This document shows, in pieces, positions 23,580 through 35,074 of a DNA stretch of 64,000 nt. Position numbers and translations under genes: made by a program. Position 1 is the stretch's first letter, and each line of letters begins with the position of its first letter. The DNA lies in contig JAOTOL010001568.1 in assembly GCA_034440575.1 (NCBI GenBank), positions 592,001 to 656,000 of the forward strand. Reading direction: 5' to 3'. This DNA comes from Imbricaverruca yamaguchii (lineage: Eukaryota; Arthropoda; Thecostraca; Neoverrucidae). A model generated the notes under the pieces. The model was not told the DNA's origin and ran no database searches. It was given only the letters and a program-made list of their open reading frames with translations.

Positions 23580-23655
23580 CACTGATCTGATCTGATCTGA
23601 TCTGATCTGATCTCGTCTGATCTGATCTCGTCTGATCTGATCTCGTCTGATCTGA
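23580..23655. repeat. (CTGAT)n microsatellite
   Basis: TGATC pentamer repeats with CTCGT interruptions every third unit. Confidence 0.9.
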
Positions 23656-23984
23656 TGCTATTGATGGCGGTCGGTGTGTCTGCCACCGCGGGCTAAGTAG
23701 GTGCAGGTGCGCGTCTTGATGCTGCTCAATACGGTGGGATCGATGGCCAGTCCCAGGAGTAGGCACCCGGTGTGCTGGCGAAGGTCGGCTACTCTGCCTG
23801 GCTGTCGCCAGCGGACTGCGGCACTGGCTGTGTCTGATGCTCGTGTGGATTATAAACACTCTGGTATACCCCCTCCATCCCCCATTCACTGATGCATGAT
23901 TTCAACTTGCTCCGTTCGCTACGCTATATTCGGACCGAAGCCCTGTGCTTGAGGGTGACGGCGGTATATTCGCTGCAGTGTGGT

Positions 23985-24945
23985 ACGCTCGTGACGGTGG
24001 CCAGTGGTCGATACCATGGTGTGGTAGGCTCGCGGCTGGCCAGTGGTCGATACCACGGTGTGGTACGCTCGTGACGGTGGCCAGTGGTCGATGCCACGGT
24101 GTGGTACGCTCGCGGCTGGCCAGTGGTCGATACCACGGTGTGATACGCTCGTGACTGGCCAGCGGCCGATACCACGGTGTGATACGCTCGTAAAGGTGGC
24201 CAGTGGTCGATACCACGGTGTGGTACGCTCGTAAAGGTGGCCAATGGCCGATACCACGGTGTGATACGCTCGTAAAGGTGGCCAGTGGTCGATACCACGG
24301 TGTGATACTCTCGTAAAGGTGGCCAGTGGTCGATACCACGATGTGGTACGCTCGTGACGGTGGCCAGTGGTCGATACCACGGTGTGGTACGCTCGCGACG
24401 GTGACCAGTGGTCGATACCACGGTGTGGTACGCTCGCGACTGGCCAGCGGCCGATACCACGGTGTGATACGCTCGTAAAGATGGCCAATGGCCGATACCA
24501 CGGTGTGATACTCTCGTAAAGGTGGCCAGTGGTCGATACCACGGTGTGGTACGCTCGCGACTGGCCAGCGGCCGATACCACGGTGTGGTACGCTCGCGAC
24601 TGGCCAGCGGCCGATACCACAATGTGGTACGCTCGCGACTGGCCAGTGGTCGATACCACGGTGTGATACGCTCGCGACTGGCCAGCGGCCGATACCACGG
24701 TGTGATACGCTCGTAAAGGTGGCCAGTGGCCGATACCACGGTGTGATACTCTCGTAAAGGTGGCCAGTGGTCGATACCACGGTGTGGTACGCTCGCGACT
24801 GGCCAGCGGCCGATACCACGGTGTGATACGCTCGCGACGGTGGCCAGTGGCCGATACCACGGTGTGGTACGCTTGTGACGGTGGCCAGTGGTCGATACCA
24901 CGATGTGGTACGCTCGTGACGGTGACCAGTGGCCGATTCCACGGT
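23985..24945. repeat. Minisatellite, about 39-42-bp unit, about 24 copies
   Basis: Unit with GTGGCCAGTGGTCGATACCA and CGGTGTGGTACGCTCG then TGACG, CGACT or TAAAG. The three end variants are mixed along the array. Confidence 0.93.
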
Positions 24946-25109
24946 GTTGGTATTGTCATCGTTTTTAAGTGTGTTTATGTATTTTATCTGCAGTTCATGC
25001 GCCAGTTAGTTTGAACAGTACCTTGTAGGTGGAGACATACCCCTTTGATGCATTACGCCTTTTAGCACTCTCGTATTGGCAGGGACCGTATAGGCTGGCG
25101 ATGGTTGGT

Positions 25110-25330
25110 TATGAAGGTGGTGCTATACACTCAGATGTGTGGGCGGTACTCTATACTCTGATGTGTTGGCGGTGCTCTACACTGGGGTGCGTGGACGCTG
25201 CTTGACACTGGGATGTGCGGGAGGTGCTCTACACTCGGATGTGTGGGCGGTACTCTACACTGGGGTGTGTTGGCGGCGCTCTACCCTATGGTGTGTGGGA
25301 GGTGCTGTGCACTCGGGTACAACACGGTAC
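25110..25330. repeat. Minisatellite, 27-bp unit, about 7 diverged copies
   Basis: Unit GGTGCTCTACACTCGGATGT plus GTGGGCG. Same family as the array at 26,365-26,955. Confidence 0.88.
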
Positions 25331-25479
25331 TGTGTGTGCAGTGCTCTATGCTTTGGCTGTTCTGATGGTATTCCTGGCCGGGTGGTGTGAACTATGCTGT
25401 GGCGGTTAGGTGTTATGAACGTGAGTGAGGCAGCTACGTCCCTGTGTAAGCTCTTGCCCCTGCCGACACAGCTGTGATA

Positions 25480-26280
25480 TGGGTGGGTGAGAGCACATCT
25501 GTTGGCTGCTGACGCAGCTGTGACGTGGGTGGGGCAGCGGTCCGTCTGGTGGCTGCGGACGCAGCTGTGACGTGGGTGGGGCAGCGGTCCGTCTGGTGGC
25601 TGCGGACGCAGCTGTGACGTAGGTGGGGCAGCGGTCCGTCTGGTGGCTGCTGACGCAGCTGTGACGTAGGTGGGGCAGCGGTCCGTCTGGTGGCTGCTGA
25701 CGCAGCTGTGACGTAGGTGGGGCAGCGGTCCGTCTGGTGGCTGCTGACGCAGCTGTGACGTAGGTGGGGCAGCGGTCCGTCTGGTGGCTGCTGACGCAGC
25801 TGTGACGTGGGTGGGGCAGCGGTCCGTCTGGTGGCTGCGGACGCAGCTGTGACGTGGGTGGGGCAGCGGTCCGTCTGGTGGCTGCGGACGCAGCTGTGAC
25901 GTGGGTGGGGCAGCGGTCCGTCTGGTGGCTGCGGACGCAGCTGTGACGTGGGTGGGGCAGCGGTCCGTCTGGTGGCTGCTGACGCAGCTGTGACGTGGGT
26001 GGGGCAGCGGTCCGTCTGGTGGCTGCGGACGCAGCTGTGACGTAGGTGGGGCAGCGGTCCGTCTGGTGGCTGCGGACGCAGCTGTGACGTGGGTGGGGCA
26101 GCGGTCCGTCTGGGGGCAGTCTGGTGGCTGCTGACGCAGCTGTGACGTGGGTGGGGCAGCGGTCCGTCTGGTGGCTGCGGACGCAGCTGTGACGTAGGTG
26201 GGGCAGCGGTCCGTCTGGTGGCTGCGGACGCAGCTGTGACGTGGGTGGGGCAGCGGTCCGTCTGGTGGCTGCGGACGCCG
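25480..26280. repeat. Minisatellite, 47-bp unit, about 17 copies, with acceptor-like core
   Basis: Unit GGTGGGGCAGCGGTCCGTCT, GGTGGCTGCGGACGCAGCTG and TGACGTG. The last copy runs into the possible exon at 26,254, so its GGGGCAG acceptor and VRLVAAD-coding bases are present in every unit. Confidence 0.95.
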
Positions 26281-26328
26281 GCCAGCCGCCTATGACGCTC
26301 AGTCAGTCCGTCCCCACGGCCGGTGCCG
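26254..26328 (+). CDS. Possible extra or cryptic cadherin exon (phase 1-1)
   Basis: The 75-nt block reads VRLVAADAGQPPMTLSQ, very like the AxDxGxPPxT strand of an EC repeat. It follows a GGGGCAG acceptor (26,247-26,253) and ends at G|GTGAGG (26,329). Its phase (2 nt in, 1 nt out) fits between exons 3 and 4 without breaking frame. Against it: inclusion would put 25 residues inside an EC repeat that is already complete without it. It could be an alternative exon, a decayed duplicate, or chance. The acceptor and first 24 nt or so are repeated in the 47-bp array just upstream. Confidence 0.35.
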
Positions 26329-26364
26329 GTGAGGCGGGCACCATATGTTGCTGTGCCCTGGTGT

Positions 26365-26955
26365 CATGGGGTGTGTGGGCGGTGCCCTACACTGGGGTGT
26401 GTGGGCGGTGCCCTACACTGGGGTGTGTGAGGGGTGCTCTACACTGGGGTGTGTGGGCGGTGCTCTACACTGGGGTGTGTGGGCGGTGCTCTACACTGGG
26501 GTGTGTGAGGGGTGCCCTACACTGGGGTGTGTGAGGGGTGCTCTACACTGGGGTGTGTGAGCGGTGCTCTACACTGGGGTGTGTGGGCGGTGCCCTACAC
26601 TGGGGTGTGTGAGGGGTGCTCTACACTGGGGTGTGTGGGCGGTGCTCTACACTGGGGTGTGTGGGCGGTGCTCTACACTGGGGTGTGTGAGGGGTGCTCT
26701 ACACTCGGGTGTGTGGGCGGTGCTCTACACTGGGGTGTGTGGGCGGTGCTCTACACTGGGGTGTGTGGGCGGTGCTCTACACTGGGGTGTGTGAGGGGTG
26801 CTCTACACTCGGGTGTGTGGGCGGTGCCCTACACTGGGGTGTGTGGGCGGTACTCTACACTGGGGTGTGTGGGCGGTGCCCTACACTGGGGTGTGTGGGC
26901 GGTGCTCTACACTGGTGTGTGTGGGCGGTGCTCTACACTGGGATGTGCGGGAGTG
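26365..26955. repeat. Minisatellite, 27-bp unit, about 22 copies
   Basis: Unit GTGTGTGGGCGGTGCTCTAC plus ACTGGGG. All + frames open. Ends about 110 bp before exon 4. Confidence 0.95.
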
Positions 26956-27066
26956 CCGACCTCCGCTATCTGCGGCGCCGCTCCGATGTAGCGGCCGTTG
27001 TGTGCCAAAGGCTCGAGTGGCTATCGGGCCGGCCTGCTGATGACGCCTGCCGACCACCACCCACAG

Positions 27067-27182
27067 ATTCGAAAATCCAATACCAGATAACTGACGGCAA
27101 CGTCGGCGCCGCCTTCGACATCGACGCCGACACCGGCATGGTGAAGGTGAAAAATGAACTCGACTTCGAGATGGTTACAAAG
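27067..27182 (+). CDS. Cadherin exon 4: middle of an EC repeat
   Basis: Starts with 2 nt completing an Asp codon from exon 3, then 38 codons, phase 1-0. It contains IQYQITDGN, FDIDADTGMVKV (DxxTGxI turn) and LDFEMVTK, the LDxE position of this repeat. Acceptor is CACCCACAG at 27,058-27,066, donor AAG|GTAAGC at 27,183. The flanking protein sense continues into YTLSVTASDG of exon 5. Confidence 0.9.
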
Positions 27183-27750
27183 GTAAGCAGTTTACTGGCT
27201 GCGCACGATGCTAGTGAGATCACTGAGTGATGTGGTGATGTTCTTTTTTCAAAAAGTTCCATACTACTTGTATGCAAGCGTTTGTCGTCCGGCTGCTAAT
27301 GTCACAAGTACTGGATGAGATATTTAATTCACTCCGTTGCTGTTTCTTTATAATTCTTACTCTTCGTTTATTGAAAAGGCAGCTGAAAGCGTCGGTACGT
27401 GCGTCCAGGAAACTGGTGTGGATCTGGCTTTACAGGATGAAAATGAAGAAATAGGTTGGCCAAACAGTTAGGACACAGCCACTTGAAAGTCGCAGTTTGA
27501 GCACTGCAATCAGTTGGCGCCGGCTTGATAGACTGCAGCAAGATCAGGGGTATACGGAGGTCAAGGAATTGTAATGGGAAATCGAGGAACAGGTGGAAAT
27601 GTTTGGCAATGTAGGCGATAGTATGAAGCAAAAGCATCAATGCATGGCTGTGAGCTTGCTCTGACTCATTCGTGCTTCTTCTTCGTATTTTGCTGACTGG
27701 AGAACTTCATATCGTTTTCAATCGAACTTGATCACCTTGTTCATGTCTTC
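27183..27750. other. Unassigned intron 4 stretch
   Basis: No gene or repeat recognised between the exon 4 donor and the SINE at 27,753. Confidence 0.45.
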
Positions 27751-27752
27751 GT

Positions 27753-27932
27753 TTGTTTATTGGGTGGTTCACGACGCACTTTATGCACATTCACGGCTAA
27801 TGGCGCCGCCCACGCTGTTTCGCCGGTGGGCCGCAGGATTGGGAAATGTCCCGAGCGGCGCTAGCGTCGAACCCGGGACCTTCGTACCCAGAGCCCAACA
27901 CCTTAACCACTCGGTCATCCCCGCCCATTGTT
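27753..27932 (-). mobile_element. SINE family B (tRNA-derived)
   Basis: On the minus strand: GGGGATGACCGAGTGGTTAA (A box), GGTCCCGGGTTCGACGCTAG (B box), ATTTCCCAATCCTGCGGCCC, TAGCCGTGAATGTGCATAAA and the tail CCACCCAATAAACAAA. Two further copies are at 41,520 and 43,791. The head resembles a Leu/Ser-type tRNA, but it cannot be a tRNA gene because of the attached body. Confidence 0.85.
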
Positions 27933-27935
27933 CAT

Positions 27936-28365
27936 GTCTTCATTTCGGATAGTTCGCGTGCTGAAAATTATCATTTGTGGCGTCGTCGTTTTCAGGTCAT
28001 TGGCAATACAAATCACGAGGTGGCGAAACGTGTGTACCTTGCTTTGGTCTTCTTTTTTATCTTCTCGTTATCACCAAAATACACCTGAATTAGATATCCA
28101 CTTGCCACGTCATCCTCCAGGCAGCAGTGATATAGCTCAACTTTTTTATTACCTAGCACGTGCATTGAACAAAAAAACTTTCACCTACCTTAATCAGTGT
28201 TTACCTTACCTTTCCCTTGTTAATTCCCTTTAGCTGTCGTGCTCTACCAATTTAAGTTACCTTTCCTAAGGGAGAAATGCACGTCTTACTCACACCGAAG
28301 GCCTCACGCGGTTGGCTCATCTACTAGACACTTCTTCCACTTGCTATATATCGGTGAATATGCAT
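27936..28365. other. Unassigned intron 4 stretch
   Basis: No supported gene or repeat. Confidence 0.4.
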
Positions 28366-28369
28366 GCAG

Positions 28370-28645
28370 TCCTGTCCGTTAGTCTTACACCTGCTCCTGT
28401 ATCGGGTGGGAACCATTTGTGACGCGGATTGTCAGTCTTACACCTGCTCCTGTATCGGGTGGGAACCATTTGTGACGCGGATTGTCAGTCTTACACCTGC
28501 TCCTGCATCAGGTGGGAACCATTTGTGGCACGGATTGTCAGTCTTACACCTGCTCCTGTATCGGGTGGGAACCATTTGTGACACGGATTGTCAGTCTTAC
28601 ACCTGCTCCTGTATCGGGTGGGAACCATTTGTCATACGGATTGTA
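28370..28645. repeat. Tandem repeat, 53-bp unit, 5 copies
   Basis: Unit CAGTCTTACACCTGCTCCTG, TATCGGGTGGGAACCATTTG and TGACGCGGATTGT. Confidence 0.95.
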
Positions 28646-29160
28646 TTGGCTGTGCCATTTTTAAAGCTCCAGATCTATATTTGATCTCCGTGAGGTCATA
28701 TAATCAAGCTATCGCGGAAATGTTCTCGTAGTGTCTTGTGGATGAAGTCACATACTAGGTTCCTGTCGCATGTTCCAATGGCGCATTTGCAGAATACTGC
28801 AGATAATATTTGCAGGATAGGACATGCAAGTATGTCGGATATATTGAATAGCAGAATTAATGGCTTGAGCAATTCGCAGTAGGCTGTTTGTCGAGCCGTG
28901 ATGCCCGAATAGTACTGGTTGTCGTGTTTGTGGTACCGTCTGGCGCGATGACACGTGTTAGTGGAGTGCATTTAACCGACGCATGCGTGTGATTGTGTTC
29001 CTATACATTGTCGCCAGTTGTGTGGGAGGTATTGCTTAAATACATGCAAGAGCACAGCACAGCAACGATTATGACAGTACTTTTTGATTTCTGATAAAGT
29101 AGCCCATGCAAAGAAAAAACATGTGAAGTGTGTTAAGCTGCAAACAGCGTTACCGGCCGG
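28646..29160. other. Unassigned intron 4 stretch
   Basis: No gene or repeat recognised on either strand. Confidence 0.45.
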
Positions 29161-29164
29161 CCAC

Positions 29165-30195
29165 GCTCCGTGGCGCGTGCCAGCGTGCCGTGGGAGGCTG
29201 GTGACGATGTTGTCTCGGCGTGCCAGCCTGCCGTGGGAGGCTGGTGACGATGCTGCCTCGGCGTACCAGCCTGCCGTACAAGGCTGGTGACGATGTTGCC
29301 TCAGCGTGCCAGTCCACTGTAGAGGGCTGGTGACGATGTTGTCTCAGCGTTCCAGTCTACTGTAGAGGGCTGGTGACGATGCTGTCTCAGCGTGCCAGTC
29401 CACTGTAGAGGGCTGGTGACGATGTTGTCTCAGCGTGCCAGTCTACTGTAGAGGGCTGGTGACGATGCTGTCTCAGCGTGCCAGTCTACAGTGGAGGGCT
29501 GGTGACGATGCTGTCTCAGCGTGCCAGTCTACTGTGGAGGGCTGGTGACGATGCTGCCTCGGCGTGCCAGTCTACTGTGGAGGGCTGGTGACGATGATGT
29601 CTCAGCGTGCCAGTCCACTGTAGAGGGCTGGTGACGATGCTGCCTCGGCGTGCCAGTCTACTGTGGAGGGCTGGTGACGATGTTGTCTCAGCGTGCCAGT
29701 CTACTGTGGAGGGCTGGTGACGATGCTGTCTCAGCGTGCCAGTCTACAGTGGAGGGCTGGTGACGATGCTGTCTCAGCGTGCCAGTCCACTGTAGAGGGC
29801 TGGTGACGATGCTGCCTCGGCGTGCCAGTCTACTGTGGAGGGCTGGTGACGATGATGTCTCAGCGTGCCAGTCTACTGTGGAGGGCTGGTGACGATGCTG
29901 TCTCAGCGTGCCAGTCTACTGTGGAGGGCTGGTGACGATGCTGTCTCAGCGTGCCAGTCTACTGTGGGGGGCTGGTGACGATGCTGTCTCAGCGTGCCAG
30001 TCTACTGTGGAGGGCTGGTGACGATGATGTCTCAGCGTGCCAGTCTACTGTGGAGGGCTGGTGACGATGCTGTCTCAGCGTGCCAGCCTGCTGTGGGAGG
30101 CTGGTGGCGATGCTGCCTCAGCGTGCCAGCCTGCTGTGGGAGGCTGGTGACGATGCTGCCTCAGCGTGCCAGTCTGCTGTGGAGGGATGGTGACG
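29165..30195. repeat. Minisatellite, 44-bp unit, about 23 copies
   Basis: Unit GGGCTGGTGACGATGCTGTC, TCAGCGTGCCAGTCTACTGT and GGAG. The first and last copies are diverged (CCTGCCGTGGGAGG, CTGCTGTGGGAGG) while the middle is homogeneous. Confidence 0.95.
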
Positions 30196-30199
30196 ATGC

Positions 30200-30880
30200 T
30201 GCCTTGGCACACAACCAGCAGAATGTCGAACATGCATGTACGGCTATGGCATCGTGTGCAGGAGTAATTGGCAGCACGGTTAAAACGAGTAGCAGGCGGC
30301 ACAAGTGTGCGGGCAGTGCGCGAGGCTTGCTGCCATATCCGGTAGCCCAGCTCGGCCGGTACTTTCCCGGTGTCCACAGCCGGACATGCAATCTCGTGCT
30401 GGTGGCCGGTGCTTGCGCAGAGCGGTCGCCGCAGGGCCTGATCTGTGGCCGCGATATCTCCCCACCCCGGCATAAGGTTGTATTTGTTCCTGTATCTCTG
30501 GGTGGGTAGATGCAAAATGGTGTGTAGCTCAATACGGACCGCACATTTTTACTCGAACCTGTGACATCAGAATTTTACTTTGCGCTTTCCAGCGAATATT
30601 TAGCAATTTATCGCATCGGAGTTCGTTGTCAAGCAGCAACACCCATCCTCAAAATGTGAAAAATGAGTATACTATTCTGGAGAAGATAATGTTCCGGATA
30701 TGATAATGTTCTGGAAAGAACACTTGTCTAGAGAACATAATGTTCTGGAGAGGATAATCTTCTGGAGAGGATATTCTTGTGGAGGGATAATGCTGCTTAT
30801 GATGGATACGACAAATCTCGTAGGAGCCTATTCGTCCAACTCTGCTCCGGGGTTTCCATTGTGCAGCACCGGCGTGCGCA
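30200..30880. other. Unassigned stretch, with a short degenerate repeat
   Basis: At 30,670-30,790 the motif GATAATGTTCTGGAGA recurs about six times in diverged form. Otherwise nothing recognised; the minus-strand frames at 30,075-30,544 overlap each other and look non-coding. Confidence 0.5.
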
Positions 30881-30884
30881 TCGT

Positions 30885-31130
30885 ACACGGACCCAATGGA
30901 CACGGACCCAATGGACATGGACGCAGTGGACACGGACCCAATGGACATGGATGCAGTGGACACGGACCCAATGGACACGGTACAAATGGGCATGGATCCA
31001 ATGGACATGGACCCAATGGACACGGTGCAAATGGACATTGACCAAATGGACACGGCCCAAATGGACACGGTACAAATGGACATGGACCCAATGGACAAGG
31101 ACCCAATGGACACGGACCAAATGCGAACAC
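30885..31130. repeat. Minisatellite, 18-bp unit, about 13 copies
   Basis: Unit ACCCAATGGACACGGACC family (also ACAAATGGACATGGAT). Open in all frames. Confidence 0.93.
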
Positions 31131-31660
31131 CTATACAGGTGATTCGTTGTACAGCCCGTCCCATAGTGGACACGTGGGCGGTGAATGAATGCACCTAACG
31201 AGCAATTAGCTAACGAATTTAACTAGCTCCGCTTCTGTTTCGTTGCTTGTCTAATGTTTTATGGGGAGGCGAATGGACTTGCGGTGGCCATTTCGTATCA
31301 CCCAATCGCCTCCGGTTGTCCAGGTCATAAATTACTGTGCAGCGTTATACGACAGCGTAACTCGCATTTTTTCCCGGGGCCTACGGCTAGTTGCGGTACT
31401 TGGGTCCAAACTATCCCCTGGGCTCCTGGAAGGCCCGGTTTCAGTCCAGGCGCATCATATTCGACAACACCAGCCTAAAATGAGCCAGCCAAGAGTGTGA
31501 CTACCTTCCAAAAGGCGTATTTCTTAACAAATGGTCGTACTAAGAGGCGTTTGCCGCTTGGGCATTCGAACATCTAATACATCATATAAATGTATTCTAA
31601 CACAGACGCAACAGCACAAATTCGCGCATGCATGTATGCATACTCGCATGCGTGCATATT
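31131..31660. other. Unassigned stretch
   Basis: No gene recognised. Confidence 0.4.
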
Positions 31661-31670
31661 TGCATGCATA

Positions 31671-31687
31671 CACACACACACACACAT

Positions 31688-31714
<27 letters not shown>
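31671..31714. repeat. (CA)n(TA)n microsatellite
   Basis: CA run followed by an AT run, preceded by GCATGCATACT-type alternating sequence from 31,625. Confidence 0.93.
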
Positions 31715-31718
<4 letters not shown>

Positions 31719-31931
31719 TTTTACATTCCTACGTTTCATGACCTTCACTGTCGGCTGTCTGTTCCGTGACTTCTTGCTGCGTCCTTGACTATGCTCCATG
31801 ACCCCTGGCCCCTGACCGCGCTACTGGTCCTGGTCTCTGATCGTACACTGGACGCCTGACTGGATGGCGACTTTGCTGTTGGCGGTTGACCGAGCCGGTG
31901 ACCTGTGACCGTTGTCCGTGTCGGCCGGCAG

Positions 31932-32090
31932 TACACGCTCTCCGTGACAGCGTCAGACGGCAAGTATGAAGTAACCCACCCGGTGGACGTGGAGATCACA
32001 AACTACAACGACGTGCCGCCCGTGTTTGACGCGACCGGCTACCAGCTGAGGCTGGTGGAGGGCACCCTCATGCCAGAGCCCATCATCAAT
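31932..32090 (+). CDS. Cadherin exon 5: end of one EC repeat, linker, start of next
   Basis: 53 codons, phase 0-0. YTLSVTASDGKYEV is the AxDG strand, NYNDVPPVFDATGY is the inter-repeat linker (NYND in place of DxND), and VEGTLMPEPIIN starts the following repeat. Acceptor is GGCCGGCAG at 31,923-31,931, donor AAT|GTGAGT at 32,091. Joins exon 6 as IIN then VTAVDPDPDG. Confidence 0.9.
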
Positions 32091-34065
32091 GTGAGTGAAA
32101 ACGTGTTTGAGCAGGTTTTCAGCCATGCTTCTGTTGCGGGTTTCTGGAGGGTCATTACGATGCTAGCTAGTGAATTTCCAGCAATTTGATCTGATGGCAT
32201 TATGGCAAGTCAAACCTTCCCATAGGCATTCCGCAATTGAGGCTTGCCGTTAAAACACCACATATGAGTGCAGATGTAGAACTAACCTGCTTTGGGTAGA
32301 CGTCAATACCTGCTCTAAGATACGAAGCAAATTATTTGACTTTTTGTTTTGGTTTGCCCTCACGTTTATGTGTTTTCCATAGCTGCATCTGGAGTACTCC
32401 CTGGCACAAATCGATTTGCGTTTCGTCGTCATTGCGTCGTCAGGTTTGTGTTAGCGTTTGCATTGTTTGAGCTCAACCGTTGGCTATGAATTTGAGTTTT
32501 GAAAAATAAATTATCTCAGATGGTGCTTCTCCACCTTTTAGGGGATTCATCGCACGCGGTGTCAGGTACTTTATGTGGTTCATCTCACTTTTAGGGGTGT
32601 TTGGATATCACCTGCTAGCATCAAAAGTCACTGCTGCTCACTGCGCCCTTTGAACCTAAGTCAACGAAAATGTATATAGATTAGGGTCGACATTCCAACC
32701 TGCCTTGAATCGATGTTGCGTTAAAGCCAATGGAAATTTATATGGCTAAAGAGTGCGCCAGCCACGCGCTTTATCCCCTTCTATATCGTATCCCCAATCC
32801 TTTGAATTCTCATCTTCGACAGTGAATCAAACTTGCTTCTGTCAAAATTACTCTAAGTAGCTACTCTTTTCGCTGCATATTGTGTTTTATTCATCATAAT
32901 CTCATGGCATTTCTACGTGTTAGGCACTGTTTATCACAATTATGAGAACTTTCTGGGTGCATTTCTGAACTGTTTGAACTTTGGGATACAGTTCCAATTT
33001 ATGTCTACTTATGGATACAGTTCCGATTTGTATCAGCTTATGGATATAGTCCGGATTTATGTCAGCTTATGGATGCATTTCCGAGTTACAAACGTATGGA
33101 CACAGTCCCGATTTGTATCACCTCATGGATGCATTTCCCGAGACGATGCATCCGTACATACATTTCGTATGCGTGTGCATGTAAATGGAACCCCTTAATT
33201 GCACATGTATTATTTACTTCACTAAAACTAACCTCAATCATGAATCGGTGCGGAAAATACCCAAGCGTGTGAGGCATGTGAATGGCTGAGCATGTGAAAC
33301 ATGTGAATGGCCAAACATGTGAAAAAATGCATCAACAGATGCTTCATGTGGTTCGGATCATATATGATGCCTGAAGCTTGTACAAATTAGCCTCTATCGC
33401 CTCGATGACTCGATGTGTATTTCCAAGTCTTACCCGCTGTGATGTCCCAACAAAAATATACTATTGCTTCAACATACTACGTAAGCCGCTAAGCACATGC
33501 TTCCTTGTGAACACAACGCGTCTAAAGGTATGTATCAGCTCCGAGCATACATGTATATATTATCAACTGAATGACTGACCCTGGAACCCGCTAATATTTA
33601 TCTACCACGGTCACAGGACATGACTTAGCTGAAGCCTGCCTGGATGAATCCGGGCTCTTATTTTAGAACCGAGTTCAAGTCCATTGAGTTGGCGATGGAC
33701 AACCGCAGTACATACAGTGAATCTGAATAGTGTTCAGCTTCACAAAAACGCACATTGACCTTCCTTGCTCCCATCGCAACTCAATAAAACTTCCCTGCTC
33801 CCACCGCAACTCAATGAAGCTTCCCTGCTCCCACCGCAACTCAGTATAGCTTCTCCGCTCCTACCGCGACCTAATAAAGCTTCCCTGCTCCCACAGCAAC
33901 GCAAGGCTTTCCTGCAGTCAATGCTCTCACTGGGACCACCCTTCCCTCCAACATCGTGCACCCTGACCCACCTTTCAGTCAGTGTCGTGTCCTGGTCGTG
34001 TGATGATTTGTTGCCGGTTTGCCGGACCGTGATCCAGCTTTGACATGCGCCGTGCCTCCGCCTAG
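32091..34065. other. Intron 5, mostly AT-rich and without recognised genes
   Basis: A 30-bp tandem unit with CTCAATAAAACTTCCCTGCT is repeated about five times at 33,765-33,905. At 32,990-33,130 a short motif TTATGGATACAGTTCCGATT recurs four to five times. Nothing else recognised. Confidence 0.6.
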
Positions 34066-34200
34066 GTCACGGCCGTGGACCCGGACCCGGACGGCGAGTC
34101 GTCGGTGGTTTACAAACTCTCCGGACCCGGCGTGTTTCCTGAAAATCCCGAGAACGACATCTTCACCATCAACAAAGACGGCGGTGTGGTGGTACTCAAG
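34066..34200 (+). CDS. Cadherin exon 6: middle of an EC repeat, GC donor
   Basis: 45 codons, phase 0-0. It encodes VTAVDPDPDGESSVVYKLSG (the AxDxDxG and Y segment) and IFTINKDGGVVVLK. Acceptor is CGCCTAG at 34,059-34,065. The frame of exon 7 requires the exon to stop after AAG at 34,200, which leaves a GC donor, AAG|GCAGGT. The GT four bases later (34,205) would shift the frame. With the GC donor the join reads VLK-ALDRDEG, the expected LDRD calcium motif. Confidence 0.85.
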
Positions 34201-34799
34201 GCAGGTGACCCAACTTGTTACAGCTGGCTCTGGGTAACTGCAGCTGGCTTCGGCAACGATGGACTGTGAGGGTGTCACGAGATAATGGCAGCTAATGGTG
34301 ATAGTAATGGGCGGAATAGCCGTCCTTGCGTGGGCGTTAAACATAGGCCCATAGTACCATTTGTTCGATGTCCTGGTGATTTAATACATAATATCGCAGA
34401 AGAGTTCATCAGAAATGGTGACACGTTTAGCTGCCATCAGGAATCTAGCTGGCGTTAATTGTTCCAGTTTTACAGTTGGGGTCTTCTTTGGTCGGCGTAA
34501 ACGATCCTCAGAAATGCGTTGGTAAGCGCGCAGAGCATCTTGGCTATACATTGATGCATTTATATTTACCTGAAATTCGTCAATAAATCAGCGAAAAGCA
34601 CCCCACATGCCATGCTCTGATTGGCAGCCCCCACGGTACACTCGTCCGTATGCCCGTTGCCTTTCCACCATGCAGTGTAAACACTAACAGCGCGGAAACG
34701 CTTGAGCGTGGTCATGATTATCGGAGGGGCAATGGGGTGGCATTGTTGCTGCTCACCACTTGCATCATGGGTTCGCCGTGATCGATGTCAGGTGTGGTG
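34201..34799. other. Intron 6 stretch without recognised features
   Basis: Begins with the GC donor of exon 6. No gene or repeat seen before the SINE. Confidence 0.45.
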
Positions 34800-34965
34800 G
34801 TGGTTATCGGTTATCGGTTTTGCAACGCGTCGATTGCTTTGGGTCATTATAGCGATGCAGACCTTTCACGCCTATTGGTCGCGGGAGAAGAGTGGCGATT
34901 AGTGGGACTCGTACCCACAACCTTTCGGTCGGGAGATGAACACCTGTTGAAAACCCCCTGCACCC
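34800..34965 (-). mobile_element. SINE family A, diverged copy
   Basis: On the minus strand: GAAAGGTTGTGGGTACGAGT (B box), CGCCACTCTTCTCCCGCGAC, CAATAGGCGTGAAAGG and the tail AAAACCGATAACCGATAACC. Same order as 40,669-40,832. Confidence 0.75.
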
Positions 34966-35074
34966 CTGTTCGAATGTGTTCCCTATATCGCACCATTCTT
35001 GAGCTGAATTAGCTCAGGAGTCCGGGGGTAGCAGCACAGCGACGAAGACGCTTGCACCGTTTGGATAGCTGACG

